Both the position numbers and the translations under genes were made by a program. A stretch of DNA of 24,515 bases from CAZWDO01 sp964632485 [NCBI: uncultured bacterium]. GTDB lineage: Bacteria; JAGOEH01. Within the stretch, counting starts at the first letter, position 1. The number at the start of each line of letters is the position of its first letter. Shown one piece after another: positions 15,324 through 23,494 of this stretch. Location: positions 1 through 24,515 of the forward strand of contig CAZWDO010000016.1 of the NCBI GenBank assembly GCA_964632485.1. The letters are read 5' to 3'. The notes beneath the pieces are model-generated. The model worked only from the letters and a program-made list of their open reading frames with translations, was not told the origin of the DNA and did not search any database.

Positions 15324-15707
15324 TTATAAAACGTTTTTAACATTTTTGAGTTTGTTTTCGCTTTCAGCCGTTTTTTTCTTAATTTCCACCAATTCCTTGC
15401 GCAACTCTTTCACTTCGTTTTGCAATGACGACATTAACAAATAATTGTTACTGATTTCAGATAAAATTTTAGTATTCAGCGCCGAGATTTGCTTAATCAT
15501 TTCAGTTTTGTTATTCTCAATCCGCTGTTCAATTTTATCGGTCATATTAATTTCAGTCGTTTTTGAACGGTTATCAATATAGTTTTTCAGTTCCTGGTTT
15601 TTGCTATTGATATATTCTATCAATTCTTTTTTCAAATTAGCGTTACTGGAATCGATATATCCTTTAATTTGAATAAGAAAACTATTGATGTCGTCACGTG
15701 TTAGCAT
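15324..15707 (-). CDS. Coiled-coil protein of unknown function
   Basis: A 127-residue, highly charged, almost wholly helical protein (Lys, Glu, Asn and Ile rich, no Cys, Trp or Pro). Heptad-like spacing is clear in the C-terminal half (NYLLMSSLQNEVKELRKELV). There is no signal peptide or membrane helix. A strong AAGGAG lies 6 bases before the start and the dapF stop is 10 bp upstream, so it ends the six-gene operon. Its lower GC content compared with dapF may mean a later arrival. It converges with the metallopeptidase gene, 15 bp apart, with no clear terminator between them. Function unknown. Confidence 0.7.
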   Translation of the reverse strand: MLTRDDINSFLIQIKGYIDSSNANLKKELIEYINSKNQELKNYIDNRSKTTEINMTDKIEQRIENNKTEMIKQISALNTKILSEISNNYLLMSSLQNEVKELRKELVEIKKKTAESENKLKNVKNVL

Positions 15708-15717
15708 AAAAAACTCC

Positions 15718-16575
15718 TTAAGAATAAATTTTTAAAAGAAAGTCAGGATTAAAATCACCATTAAATACTTCATGAGCGGGACCGGTCATAATCAGGTCAT
15801 TGTTTTGATAGGATATTTCCAAAACTCCCCCGGGAGAGCGAATGGTAGCTATGTGATCACAGAGTCCCAATTTGTGGGCGCAAGCAAAAATAGCCGTAGA
15901 ACCTGTTCCGCATGCCTGGGTTTCACCGCTGCCACGTTCCCATGTTCGTTGAAGAATTAAGTTGCGGTTAACACAATAGGCAAAATTTATATTTGCGCGT
16001 TGGGGAAAGAGCGGATGATTTTCCAAGAGGGGTCCCAGTTGTTCAACTGGGAAATTTTTGGGTTCCTGTGTCAGAAATATGACGATATGGGGGACGCCGG
16101 TATTGATGCAATTGAGTTCTAACGGGTAGCCATTAACGGTAAGGGGAAGCCGCAGGGCTTCCGCGCCATTAAAATCAACTGGGATCAGCTCGGGGGACCA
16201 GATTGGGGGACCCATATTAATTGCAATCTGTTGGACCCCGCCATCGCCAACTTCCAGTATTTCAATTGTCTTGGGACCAGCGCCCGTTTCGACGTGGAAT
16301 CGGCGCTCCTTTACCAATCCATGATCAAATGCGTATTTAGCTAAACAGCGTAAACCATTGCCGCACATTTCGCCTTCAAGACCGTCGGCATTGAACATGC
16401 GCATTGAAAGGGGAGCGTTGCGACCCGGTCCGATCAGAATCAAGCCGTCCCCGCCAACTCCCAGATGACGGTCTGAAAGAATGCGGCTTAAACGGTTGGG
16501 CTGTTCTACTTTCTCACGAAATGTATCAATATAGATATAATCATTGCCATTGGCTTGTAATTTAGTAAAATGCAT
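15718..16575 (-). CDS. dapF: Diaminopimelate epimerase DapF
   Basis: 285 residues (the usual length is about 275). It converts LL- to meso-diaminopimelate for lysine and peptidoglycan synthesis in the cytoplasm. Hallmarks: FTKLQANGNDYIYID at the N-terminus, MCGNGLRC with catalytic C71, and GETQACGTGSTA with catalytic C222. NINFAYCV, WERGSGETQ and SPGG are also in place. Its start overlaps the stop of the upstream kinase by one base (TAATG) and has no separate Shine-Dalgarno site, so translation depends on coupling. Both catalytic cysteines are present, so it should be active. Confidence 0.97.
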   Translation of the reverse strand: MHFTKLQANGNDYIYIDTFREKVEQPNRLSRILSDRHLGVGGDGLILIGPGRNAPLSMRMFNADGLEGEMCGNGLRCLAKYAFDHGLVKERRFHVETGAGPKTIEILEVGDGGVQQIAINMGPPIWSPELIPVDFNGAEALRLPLTVNGYPLELNCINTGVPHIVIFLTQEPKNFPVEQLGPLLENHPLFPQRANINFAYCVNRNLILQRTWERGSGETQACGTGSTAIFACAHKLGLCDHIATIRSPGGVLEISYQNNDLIMTGPAHEVFNGDFNPDFLLKIYS

Positions 16576-17555
16576 TAGCGTGGCCCGATCATCTTGTCAA
16601 TAAGAGGCAATAGCTCTTCCCATTCCTTGTTGGAGAGTTTCGGTCCGATGTGGGATACAACCCGGGATGCGATCAGACTGCCTATGGCGCCGCAAATTGA
16701 TAAGGGCTGCGAATTTAAAAATCCGTAAATAAATCCGGCCGCATAACTGTCTCCGGCTCCGGTAGTATCGATTGCAGTAACCGGAATGGGTGAAACCGTT
16801 ACTACCTCAGAACCCCGGCCGATGATCGAACCTTTTGCTCCCAGTTTAATCACGATAATCGGGGTTTTGGTTCTTAATTCGCAAATGCTTTCATAAGGAG
16901 GGAGTCCGGTAAGTTCAAAAATCTCTTCTTCATTTGCAAAAAGAATACCAATGCCGGCATCGATGATGGATCGCAGGTAATCCCGATTGGCAGCCACCAG
17001 ATTGAAACTTGAGAGGTCCATTGCCACCGCAGCTTGATTGTTTTTTGCCAACTGAATGCTGCGATTGATTAACTCCTGATTATGAATCAAGTATCCTTCA
17101 ATATATACAACGCCGATGTTTTCAAAAAAATGGGGAGAAAGCTCATTCACATCCAGTTCTACTGCTGCCCCTAAATACGTCAGCAGAGTGCGTTCCCGAT
17201 CGGGCGTAATCAGTGAGCAACAGATTCCTGTGGGTTTATTGCCATGGATGACAAAGGGTTGAACACCCCGATGCTTCATGTCTTCCAGGTAGAAAACACC
17301 CAAATCATCATCGCCGATTTTTCCAATAAATTTTGATTCGATGCCGAGCTCGCCCAGTGCGCAAATTGAATTACTGGCGCTGCCGCCGGATGATTGCTCA
17401 AAGTTTTTTAATTGAGTGATGATGCGGCTGGCCTCTTTCCAGTCCACTAATTGCATACTTCCTTTGGGGTACCCGGTCGTTTGTACGAAAGTGTCTTCAA
17501 CATGGGAGAGTACATCGACTAAAGCGTTGCCGATTCCGAGCACAGTTTTTTTCAT
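16575..17555 (-). CDS. PfkB-family kinase, adenosine kinase-like
   Basis: 326 residues. PfkB signature 1 is at about 57-70 (GGSASNSICALGEL) and signature 2 at 263-269 (DTTGAGD) with the catalytic base D269. IGKIGDDDLGVFYLEDMKHR and the early GIGNALVDVL are typical of the adenosine kinase-like branch. It would phosphorylate a sugar or nucleoside with ATP; adenosine is the best guess but the family is broad. TAGGAG lies 5 bases before the start. It is the fourth gene of the operon, 21 bp after the exported-protein gene and overlapping dapF. Confidence 0.9.
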   Translation of the reverse strand: MKKTVLGIGNALVDVLSHVEDTFVQTTGYPKGSMQLVDWKEASRIITQLKNFEQSSGGSASNSICALGELGIESKFIGKIGDDDLGVFYLEDMKHRGVQPFVIHGNKPTGICCSLITPDRERTLLTYLGAAVELDVNELSPHFFENIGVVYIEGYLIHNQELINRSIQLAKNNQAAVAMDLSSFNLVAANRDYLRSIIDAGIGILFANEEEIFELTGLPPYESICELRTKTPIIVIKLGAKGSIIGRGSEVVTVSPIPVTAIDTTGAGDSYAAGFIYGFLNSQPLSICGAIGSLIASRVVSHIGPKLSNKEWEELLPLIDKMIGPR

Positions 17556-17576
17556 GGGAACTCCTAATTCGGTTGT

Positions 17577-18671
17577 TTATCTCGATAATAATTTTTTTCG
17601 GGTATTTCGCAGAAAAGCATATAGTAAAGCCATGATCAGTACAATGGTTATTCCAACTCGAACGGGAGTAATCTGCCACTCAAGTCGGGTTTTATTTTTG
17701 AATTTATCACGGTATCGTGATTCAATCAATGAACTTATTTTTGAATCAAGATGCCCGGTCAGCCAAAAATGATTGTAGCCGGCGCTAAAGGTTTTTGTTT
17801 CCTGCATGATTGTCGGGAAAATTGATAATTGGGGATGTTCAAAATTTTCAAGCTCAACCATCTCTTGGGGTATAACCGCCTGAATAAACAAGCGAGCGCC
17901 GCTGAAATAGCGGATAAGATGCATTAGCCGTTTAGCGTCGATTAACAAACCCGCATCCATGGTTTCGATACCGTTTGTCATGAATACAAGAGGTTTGAAG
18001 TCGGCCATGAGCAGGTTATCCAGAGTAGCCTGGTAACTGTGGGGTATCCAAACTCCGCTGGATTGAATTGTAGCCGGGGGTTCCGATTTAATTGCCGTTG
18101 TCGAAGATTCTATGCTGAGCGATTGGATCAACTGATCTGCCTGCAACCAGTCCAGCCTTTGAAGCTTGAAATTTTTTGAATCAATGATCAAATTGAGCCT
18201 GGCCTCGCTAAACACCTGATGGCTGATCATCAATTCCAGAGTAGAATCATTGATCTCCTGTGAATCAAAAAGGGAAGCGCGGATCAAGATATCCCAGGCA
18301 GTCGGTAGCCAAATCCATTCGATATTCGAAAATAAATGGAGCAACATCAACTGATCGGCCTGGACAATCGCTTGGGCAGAATTCATTTGAAAAGAAGATC
18401 CGTTCCGCTGATAGCTGATCCACTCGTCGTTACGATATTGTAATTGAAGGGTATAACTATCCCGGGATGGTTTTTGGATAATTACCAGATAAGGGTGATA
18501 GACGTTATCGGGGGTGAGCAATGTCAGATTACCCGACCATTGGTGGGGAGTATGATCTAATTCCTGTCTAATTAACTGGATTAATTCACGGTAGGTATTC
18601 TGGGCATGGGTCCATGAACAAATTCCCAACCAAACCAGACTAAATAAGAGAAATTTTCTGCTTGTTTTCAT
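17577..18671 (-). CDS. Exported protein with C-terminal membrane helix, function unknown
   Basis: 364 residues. A clear signal peptide (MKTSRKFLLFSLVWLGICSW, cleavage near THA-Q) leads a beta-rich domain with QWSGNLTLLTPDNVYHPY and repeated aromatic strands, which recalls the LolA/RseB-like lipoprotein-carrier fold. Such a match by eye is weak. Near the C-terminus a membrane segment (VGITIVLIMALLYAFL) is followed by a basic tail (RNTRKKLLSR), so the protein is probably an inner-membrane protein with a large periplasmic part. The start is ATG 18671, at the signal peptide; the longer frame opens only with a TTG at 18707. It overlaps yhbY by 32 bp and lacks a strong Shine-Dalgarno site. I do not recognise the family with confidence. 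Confidence 0.75.
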   Translation of the reverse strand: MKTSRKFLLFSLVWLGICSWTHAQNTYRELIQLIRQELDHTPHQWSGNLTLLTPDNVYHPYLVIIQKPSRDSYTLQLQYRNDEWISYQRNGSSFQMNSAQAIVQADQLMLLHLFSNIEWIWLPTAWDILIRASLFDSQEINDSTLELMISHQVFSEARLNLIIDSKNFKLQRLDWLQADQLIQSLSIESSTTAIKSEPPATIQSSGVWIPHSYQATLDNLLMADFKPLVFMTNGIETMDAGLLIDAKRLMHLIRYFSGARLFIQAVIPQEMVELENFEHPQLSIFPTIMQETKTFSAGYNHFWLTGHLDSKISSLIESRYRDKFKNKTRLEWQITPVRVGITIVLIMALLYAFLRNTRKKLLSR

Positions 18672-18942
18672 CGCTGGAAGGTCGATAGAGCAAAATCGTA
18701 TGGCCAATTGAGCGGATGATTCTGGCGCCCAATTGATCCGTAATCAATTGATTCAGTTCTTGTATATCGACTTCGCTATTATTGTTAATTTTAATTTTTA
18801 TCAATTCATGATCATCAAGGGCTTTGTCTATTCCCTTTTGCACTTGTTCAGTCAGCGATAATTTACCGATTTGGATCACCGGATGTAATTGATGGCCTAA
18901 TTGTTTGAGTCTACGAATTTGTCGGGCTGTCAGTTGGATCAT
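18640..18942 (-). CDS. yhbY: YhbY-type CRM-domain RNA-binding protein
   Basis: 100 residues forming a single CRM (CRS1-YhbY) domain: LTARQIRRLKQLGHQLHPVI, IGKLSLTEQV, ALDDHELIKIKI and GHTILLYR at the end, all close to the family pattern. The usual GxxG-like RNA-binding loop region is present as IGKLSLT. YhbY binds pre-50S ribosomal subunits and helps their assembly. It starts 2 bp after the M23 gene stop without a strong Shine-Dalgarno site, so it is translationally coupled. The length fits (E. coli YhbY is about 97 residues). Confidence 0.93.
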   Translation of the reverse strand: MIQLTARQIRRLKQLGHQLHPVIQIGKLSLTEQVQKGIDKALDDHELIKIKINNNSEVDIQELNQLITDQLGARIIRSIGHTILLYRPSSDENKQKISLI

Positions 18943-18944
18943 AT

Positions 18945-19862
18945 TCAGTCCAGGATATAAGGTAGTGGGTTGATCTGTTCGAAATTTCCGTTAATTTTCA
19001 TTCTGATTTCATAATGCAAATGATTGTTAGTGGATCGGCCGGTAGAACCGACATAGCCAATCAGATCATAGCGTTTGAGGGTTTGTCCGATTTGGACATC
19101 AATTTTATGCAGGTGTCCATAGAGGGTCATAAATCGGTTATTATGATTAATTTCAATGACATTGCCATATCCGTTTTTCCAACCGGCATAGGTGACGATG
19201 CCATCCGCGGAGCTCAGCACCGGCGCTCCCTTGGGGGCAACGATATCCAGCCCGGGGTGGAATTCAATAGCTGAAGTAAATGGGCTGCGCCGCTTTCCAA
19301 AATAGGAAGAGTACCATCCGCGCGTAGGTTTGATGTAGGGTGTGTAATTAATTTCAACTTTTAATGCGGAAAGTTTTTTTTCGATTTCATTAAAGCTTTC
19401 GATTTCAACGCGGCTTTCGCGTAACATAAACTCGATACGGGAAGTCAGTTGGACCAGATTTTCACGGGTATCCAAATCCAATACTTCCAGTTCATGGTTG
19501 GTAATCTGGTTGGTTCCGCCAAATCCGGCCATACGAATGTCTTCGGATAGTTCCGGTAAACCGGCAAACGTTCGCAGTTGCTTCTCATTCTTGACTAATT
19601 TGGTTATCGCGGTTTCAAAGGTTTTGATTTTTGTTTGCAATTGTTCAATTTCCTGATAGAATACTGAACTTTTTTTGCGCAAATGATCCAGCTCGAAGCT
19701 TTGAAAGAACTGGAAAATTCCGAATATGATTAAAAATACCAGGATAACTCCGATAACCGAAGAACCGATAATTATCCGTTTAAAAAACTGTTGAGATATA
19801 TTAAACTGTACTGGAGTCTGGTTGTTGTCGCTCAATAAAATCAGTGTAAATTTTTTTGGCAT
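18945..19862 (-). CDS. M23-family zinc peptidase (LytM domain), membrane-anchored
   Basis: 305 residues. A short cytoplasmic head is followed by a membrane helix (about 30-50), a coiled coil (about 55-170) and a LytM domain (about 185-300). Zinc ligands H202 and D206 (FHPGLD), and H250, H281 and H283 (LYGHLHK, NNHLHYEI) are all present, so it should cut peptidoglycan cross-links or be an active cell-wall hydrolase. The start is ATG 19862 with AAAGG 6 bases upstream. A longer frame opens at 19937, but that lies at the very start of the transcript predicted from the promoter at 19946-19974 and has no ribosome-binding site. It heads the six-gene operon. Confidence 0.95.
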   Translation of the reverse strand: MPKKFTLILLSDNNQTPVQFNISQQFFKRIIIGSSVIGVILVFLIIFGIFQFFQSFELDHLRKKSSVFYQEIEQLQTKIKTFETAITKLVKNEKQLRTFAGLPELSEDIRMAGFGGTNQITNHELEVLDLDTRENLVQLTSRIEFMLRESRVEIESFNEIEKKLSALKVEINYTPYIKPTRGWYSSYFGKRRSPFTSAIEFHPGLDIVAPKGAPVLSSADGIVTYAGWKNGYGNVIEINHNNRFMTLYGHLHKIDVQIGQTLKRYDLIGYVGSTGRSTNNHLHYEIRMKINGNFEQINPLPYILD

Positions 19863-19945
19863 TCCCGTCCTTTCGTTTTTCGTTCGTTTAACCGTTAGTA
19901 TTCTATATTTTGACGTGTGACCCATTTGGGGGCACATCTAAAATT

Positions 19946-19974
19946 ATAATAAAAAAAAAAAAGAGAATTGTCAA
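19946..19974 (-). promoter_or_regulatory. Sigma-70-type promoter of the M23-yhbY-dapF operon
   Basis: On the minus strand TTGACA (19974-19969), 17 bases, and TATTAT (19951-19946). The transcript would begin near 19939, which rules out the far-upstream Met at 19937 as a translated start. The spacer is almost pure T on the minus strand. Confidence 0.75.
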
Positions 19975-20012
19975 CATATTTTTTTTATAAACTAATTTTT
20001 TTTAAGCTTATC

Positions 20013-20041
20013 TTGACTCACATAACAATTTTATATATATT
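20013..20041 (+). promoter_or_regulatory. Sigma-70-type promoter of the GS/PEPCK-like operon
   Basis: TTGACT (20013-20018), 17 bases, TATATT (20036-20041), 27 bases upstream of the start codon. It is divergent from the M23 operon promoter, 38 bases apart. No NtrC or PII-related site is obvious. Confidence 0.85.
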
Positions 20042-20068
20042 TGATTAAACTAACTATCGGAGGATCAA

Positions 20069-21490
20069 ATGATCACGTTTCAAACTGTTTCCGAGGTTCA
20101 AGCGTATGTACGAGAACAAGCCATCCAGTTTATCTCATTTTATGTTTCGGATATCGATGGACGTTTGCGTAATGTAACGATACCCGCGCAAAATTTTTCT
20201 CAACGCATTATCGAAGAAGGAATTGGTTTTGATGCCTCTAATCTGGGCTTTGCGGCGATACACAGTTCGGATATGATTCTTAAACCCGATTTAAATTGCG
20301 GTTTTAAGGACCCGGTAGAAACGGAAGTTCCGGTTCTGTATTTTTTATGTTATATGCTGGAAACCCATAACCGTTCCAATTTCGATCAGGATTTAAGGCA
20401 CATGGTTCAGAAAGCTTTGCGGGCCTTTATGGAAGAGGGGGTAATTGATGAAATTCATATCGGTTTGGAATTGGAATTTAATATTTTAGACGAATTATAT
20501 AGCCGGATGACCCCGCGCGAAGTTTCTTATCGTTTGCATAGCAGTGAATTCGCCAGCCCCTCTTCCGGGGAGGAGATTTACCGGATTGCGACGAATCGCG
20601 GATATTTCCGTTCCGAGCCGAATGATCATTTGTTTAAAATCCGCAATGAAATTGTGAATGCGATTGAATCTCTGGGATTTGGAGTGAAATATCATCACCA
20701 TGAAGTGGGTAGTTCCCAATGTGAAATTGAATTTAAATTTGCTTCTGTTGATGAGATGGCGGATGCGACGGTGTTGGCAAAAAATATTTGTCATCGGGTC
20801 GCCCGCAAATATGGTAAAATTGCAACATTTTTACCGAAAATTATTCCGGGCGAGGCAGGTAATGGTATGCATATCCATCAATTCGGATTAAAAAACGGGA
20901 AAAATGTGTTTCATGATCCGAAAGGACTTTATCAATTGAGTGATATTGCGTTGTATTATATTGGCGGAATTTTGTTTCATTCTTCGTCATTACTGGCTAT
21001 AACCAATCCGACCACCAATTCCTATCGTCGATTGATTCCCGGGTTTGAAGCGCCGGTCAATGCCGTCTTCGCCGAAGCGAACCGTTCTGCCGCCATCCGG
21101 ATTCCCGGTTATATTCAAAACGATCAGGAACGCCGGTTCGAGTTCCGAACGATTGATGCAACCTGTAATCCCTATTTGGCTTATTCGGCTATGCTCATGG
21201 CGGGCCTGGACGGTATCCGCCGTAAGATTGACCCTCGTGAGCATGGTTTTGGACCCTATGAATCCAATCTTTATCAACTCTCTCCACAGGAGCTGAGTAA
21301 AATTAAAGCCTTTCCGGCATCTTTGGAAGACGCTTTAAATGCTTTACGTGAGGATTATGAATATTTGACCTGGCAAAACGTGTTTGCAAAGCCACTCATC
21401 GAAAAATGGATCGAAGTGAAACAGAAAGATATTAACGAAATGCGGCGAATTCCTCATCCCTGGGAAGTCGCCCGATACTATGATTTATAG
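20069..21490 (+). CDS. Glutamine synthetase family protein (type I-like)
   Basis: 473 residues. Motifs of GSI in order: GFDASNLGF (53-61, a variant of GFDGSS), GLELEF (132-137, E134 and E136), HHHEVGSSQCEIEF (209-222), GNGMHIHQ (264-271), NPTTNSYRRLIPGFEAPV (313-330), NRSAAIRIP (338-346) and RRFEFRTIDATCNPYLA (355-371). The tyrosine equivalent to the adenylylation site is Y402 in NLYQLSP. These cover metal and ammonium or glutamate binding, so ATP-dependent amide or gamma-glutamyl bond formation is expected. Departures from the usual residues (A for G in GFDASN, IHQF for VHQS) leave open another substrate such as a polyamine. GGAGG lies 5 bases before the start. Confidence 0.9.
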   Translation: MITFQTVSEVQAYVREQAIQFISFYVSDIDGRLRNVTIPAQNFSQRIIEEGIGFDASNLGFAAIHSSDMILKPDLNCGFKDPVETEVPVLYFLCYMLETHNRSNFDQDLRHMVQKALRAFMEEGVIDEIHIGLELEFNILDELYSRMTPREVSYRLHSSEFASPSSGEEIYRIATNRGYFRSEPNDHLFKIRNEIVNAIESLGFGVKYHHHEVGSSQCEIEFKFASVDEMADATVLAKNICHRVARKYGKIATFLPKIIPGEAGNGMHIHQFGLKNGKNVFHDPKGLYQLSDIALYYIGGILFHSSSLLAITNPTTNSYRRLIPGFEAPVNAVFAEANRSAAIRIPGYIQNDQERRFEFRTIDATCNPYLAYSAMLMAGLDGIRRKIDPREHGFGPYESNLYQLSPQELSKIKAFPASLEDALNALREDYEYLTWQNVFAKPLIEKWIEVKQKDINEMRRIPHPWEVARYYDL

Positions 21491-21498
21491 GAGTTCAA

Positions 21499-23121
21499 AT
21501 GAGTACTATCAGCCACTATCCCGGTAACCAATTGTTTTCAACCTATCGCGCGATTGTTGAAAGCTGTTTTTACGGAAACAATGTTAAGGACCTGCCGACC
21601 GTTCAATCAGCTTATCACCATGCTTGTCAGTCGCCAGGAACCATTCAAACCAATATTCCCCTCCATCAGCCGTTAGCGAACGGGTTTCCAGCCGATGCGA
21701 CCATTCTTGTGTTTAATGATGGTGAAGTGGTGGGTCGATCCGCGCAATCACGCGTATTGGCGAATATGAAAAATCTTGACATTAGGAAATTCAGCGCTGT
21801 ATTGCGCGAGGCCGCTTATGAAATACGCTTCCATACCATGTATCATTGCCAGGCAATCATCGGATTGCATGAGAATATGATGATTAAAGGACATCTCCTT
21901 ATTAGCCGGGATTTTGAAAATCTCGCCTTGAATTGGATGATCAACTTCCAGCCCATAACACCGGAATATCAGGACCGTTATACGAATTCACAGCCCATGG
22001 AGGAACCCGATATCCTGCTGATTTCTTATCCGCAGTGGAAACATCCTGATTTTCCTTTAGGATTGGCATTCTTTGATCCGGATCATAACTGTGGAATGCT
22101 GCTGGGTATGCGTTATTTTGGCGAGCATAAAAAAGGGACCCTGACTTTGGGATGGAATATTGCTAATCGCAATGGATATGCCGCCTGCCATGGGGGATTG
22201 AAACGCTATGATGATAACCAGTTTGTTCTGGCTGCATTCGGACTCTCGGGCTCGGGTAAATCCACGATTACTCATTCTCGGCATAACGGCAAGTATGATA
22301 TTACTATTCTCCATGATGATGCGTTTGTGATTAATACCGGTGATTTTTCTTCGATTGCTATGGAACCGACTTATTTCGATAAAACCAGTGATTATCAGAT
22401 CGGCGCTGATGACAATCAGTATATTTTAACGGCTCAAAATGTCGGGGTCAGCCAGGATAGCGAAGGGCATCATCTGTTGGTCACGGAAGATATCCGCAAT
22501 GCTAATGGTCGGGCTATCAAGTCACGTTTTTGGTCCCCTAAACGCATCGATTACATGCCGAACCCCATCAACGCCATTTGCTGGTTGATGAAAGATCCCA
22601 CTTTGCCCCCGGTTATAAAACTGACCGATCCGGTGCTCGCTTCCGTCATGGGCGCAACGTTGGCGACAAAACGCACCAGCGCGGAACGAGTCTCGGCTGA
22701 GGATATGTTAAAACTGGTGGTTGAACCCTATGCCAATCCGTTTCGGACCTATCCATTACAACAGGATTACTTCAAATTCAAACAATTGATCGAAAACGGA
22801 ATTTCCTGCTACATTCTCAATACCGGCGATTTCATGGGGCGTAAGGTCACCAAGGAAATCACGATCGGTATTATCGAAAAAATCGTGGAAGGCAATGCTG
22901 AATTCATCCCCTGGCCACCATTTGAGAATTTTATGCAGATCATGGATATAGAAGGCTTTATTCCCGATATGAACGATCAGCTCTATGTCAATTCTTTACG
23001 CGCTCGCTTCCAGGATCGGTTGGATTTTATCCGTTCCCGCGCTACTGAGCAAGAAGGGTTCGATGCCTTACCGGCTGAAGCGGAAAAAATCATCCAGCTC
23101 CTGATCCAGAAACTGCATTGA
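21499..23121 (+). CDS. Divergent ATP-type phosphoenolpyruvate carboxykinase-like protein
   Basis: 540 residues with the PEPCK (ATP) fold. GEVVGRS (75-81) matches the substrate-arginine motif, YFGEHKKG (206-213) and H231 the manganese site, GLSGSGKST (248-256) the kinase-1a P-loop, and LHDDAF (271-276) the kinase-2 aspartates. The C-terminal YILNTGDFMG resembles the LVNTG strand. Later parts differ from ordinary PEPCK: the usual NTRxxYP motif appears as NANGRAI (334-340), and the usual SGYTAKVAGTE region reads MGATLATKRTSAE. It could be a true PEPCK or a kinase on another acid, as some PEPCK relatives are. TAGGAG lies 5 bases before the start, 8 bp after the GS stop. Confidence 0.85.
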   Translation: MSTISHYPGNQLFSTYRAIVESCFYGNNVKDLPTVQSAYHHACQSPGTIQTNIPLHQPLANGFPADATILVFNDGEVVGRSAQSRVLANMKNLDIRKFSAVLREAAYEIRFHTMYHCQAIIGLHENMMIKGHLLISRDFENLALNWMINFQPITPEYQDRYTNSQPMEEPDILLISYPQWKHPDFPLGLAFFDPDHNCGMLLGMRYFGEHKKGTLTLGWNIANRNGYAACHGGLKRYDDNQFVLAAFGLSGSGKSTITHSRHNGKYDITILHDDAFVINTGDFSSIAMEPTYFDKTSDYQIGADDNQYILTAQNVGVSQDSEGHHLLVTEDIRNANGRAIKSRFWSPKRIDYMPNPINAICWLMKDPTLPPVIKLTDPVLASVMGATLATKRTSAERVSAEDMLKLVVEPYANPFRTYPLQQDYFKFKQLIENGISCYILNTGDFMGRKVTKEITIGIIEKIVEGNAEFIPWPPFENFMQIMDIEGFIPDMNDQLYVNSLRARFQDRLDFIRSRATEQEGFDALPAEAEKIIQLLIQKLH

Positions 23122-23443
23122 GAGGTTCCGGAGAAATTTTAGGGCTCACTCCTTCTGACACAGCGCGGATTAACCAGCTTATCAGCAAAACGGCGAGCCA
23201 GTTTGTCGTTAAAGCGATTCGATTTCCGGGAATGAGATACATCCCACAAGCTATCTTGATATAGGAGACTTCAATGGACCGCGCAGTAAAATCTTCGAGA
23301 ATTCGTTATCGTTTGTCTTGAAAAATTTGCATAACTTGGCTGCGGATGAGATTCAGGCGTTTTATCAGCGGTTTCGAATCTTTTTCGGCGATGAGATCAT
23401 GGGCAGAACGAAATTGATCCGGGATTATTCCATCCGTCGATAA
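23118..23443 (+). pseudogene. Possible frameshifted third gene of the GS/PEPCK-like operon
   Basis: From TTG 23118, overlapping the PEPCK-like stop codon, one plus frame reads 48 protein-like codons (LRGSGEILGLTPSDTARINQ, later VVKAIRFPGMRYIP) and stops at 23264. A second plus frame, open from about 23214 to 23443, continues with HPTSYLDIGDFNGPRSKIFE, then EIQAFYQRF and IFFGDEIMG. Joined near 23240 by one frameshift they would give about 110 residues. The composition suits a decayed or sequencing-broken gene, but no family is recognised and the minus-strand frame at 23306-23494 covers part of it and is equally protein-like. Only one of the two can be the real gene. A GGAG-preceded ATG at 23274 leads to just 15 codons. 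Confidence 0.25.
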
Positions 23444-23494
23444 GTCACGAACGATCTTTCTTTCCAGCCATAATTTGAACCATAATGCCGACAT
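23306..23494 (-). CDS. Small hypothetical protein (uncertain)
   Basis: A 62-codon frame on the minus strand with natural codon use and a helical, charged product (MSALWFKLWLERKIVRDLST, later RSAHDLIAEKDSKPLIKR, then LNLIRSQVMQIF). The start has no Shine-Dalgarno site, only an A-rich leader, unlike most genes in this window. It overlaps, in antisense, the second half of the possible frameshifted gene described at 23118-23443; the two calls exclude each other. No known family is recognised. Confidence 0.3.
   Translation of the reverse strand: MSALWFKLWLERKIVRDLSTDGIIPDQFRSAHDLIAEKDSKPLIKRLNLIRSQVMQIFQDKR

Noticed and set aside
19863-19937. N-terminal extension of the M23 protein from the Met at 19937
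   Set aside because: It would start at the 5' end of the predicted transcript without a ribosome-binding site; ATG 19862 has a good site.
23274-23321. 15-codon frame with a good GGAG site
   Set aside because: Too short to support as a gene without relatives; it may be a remnant or chance.
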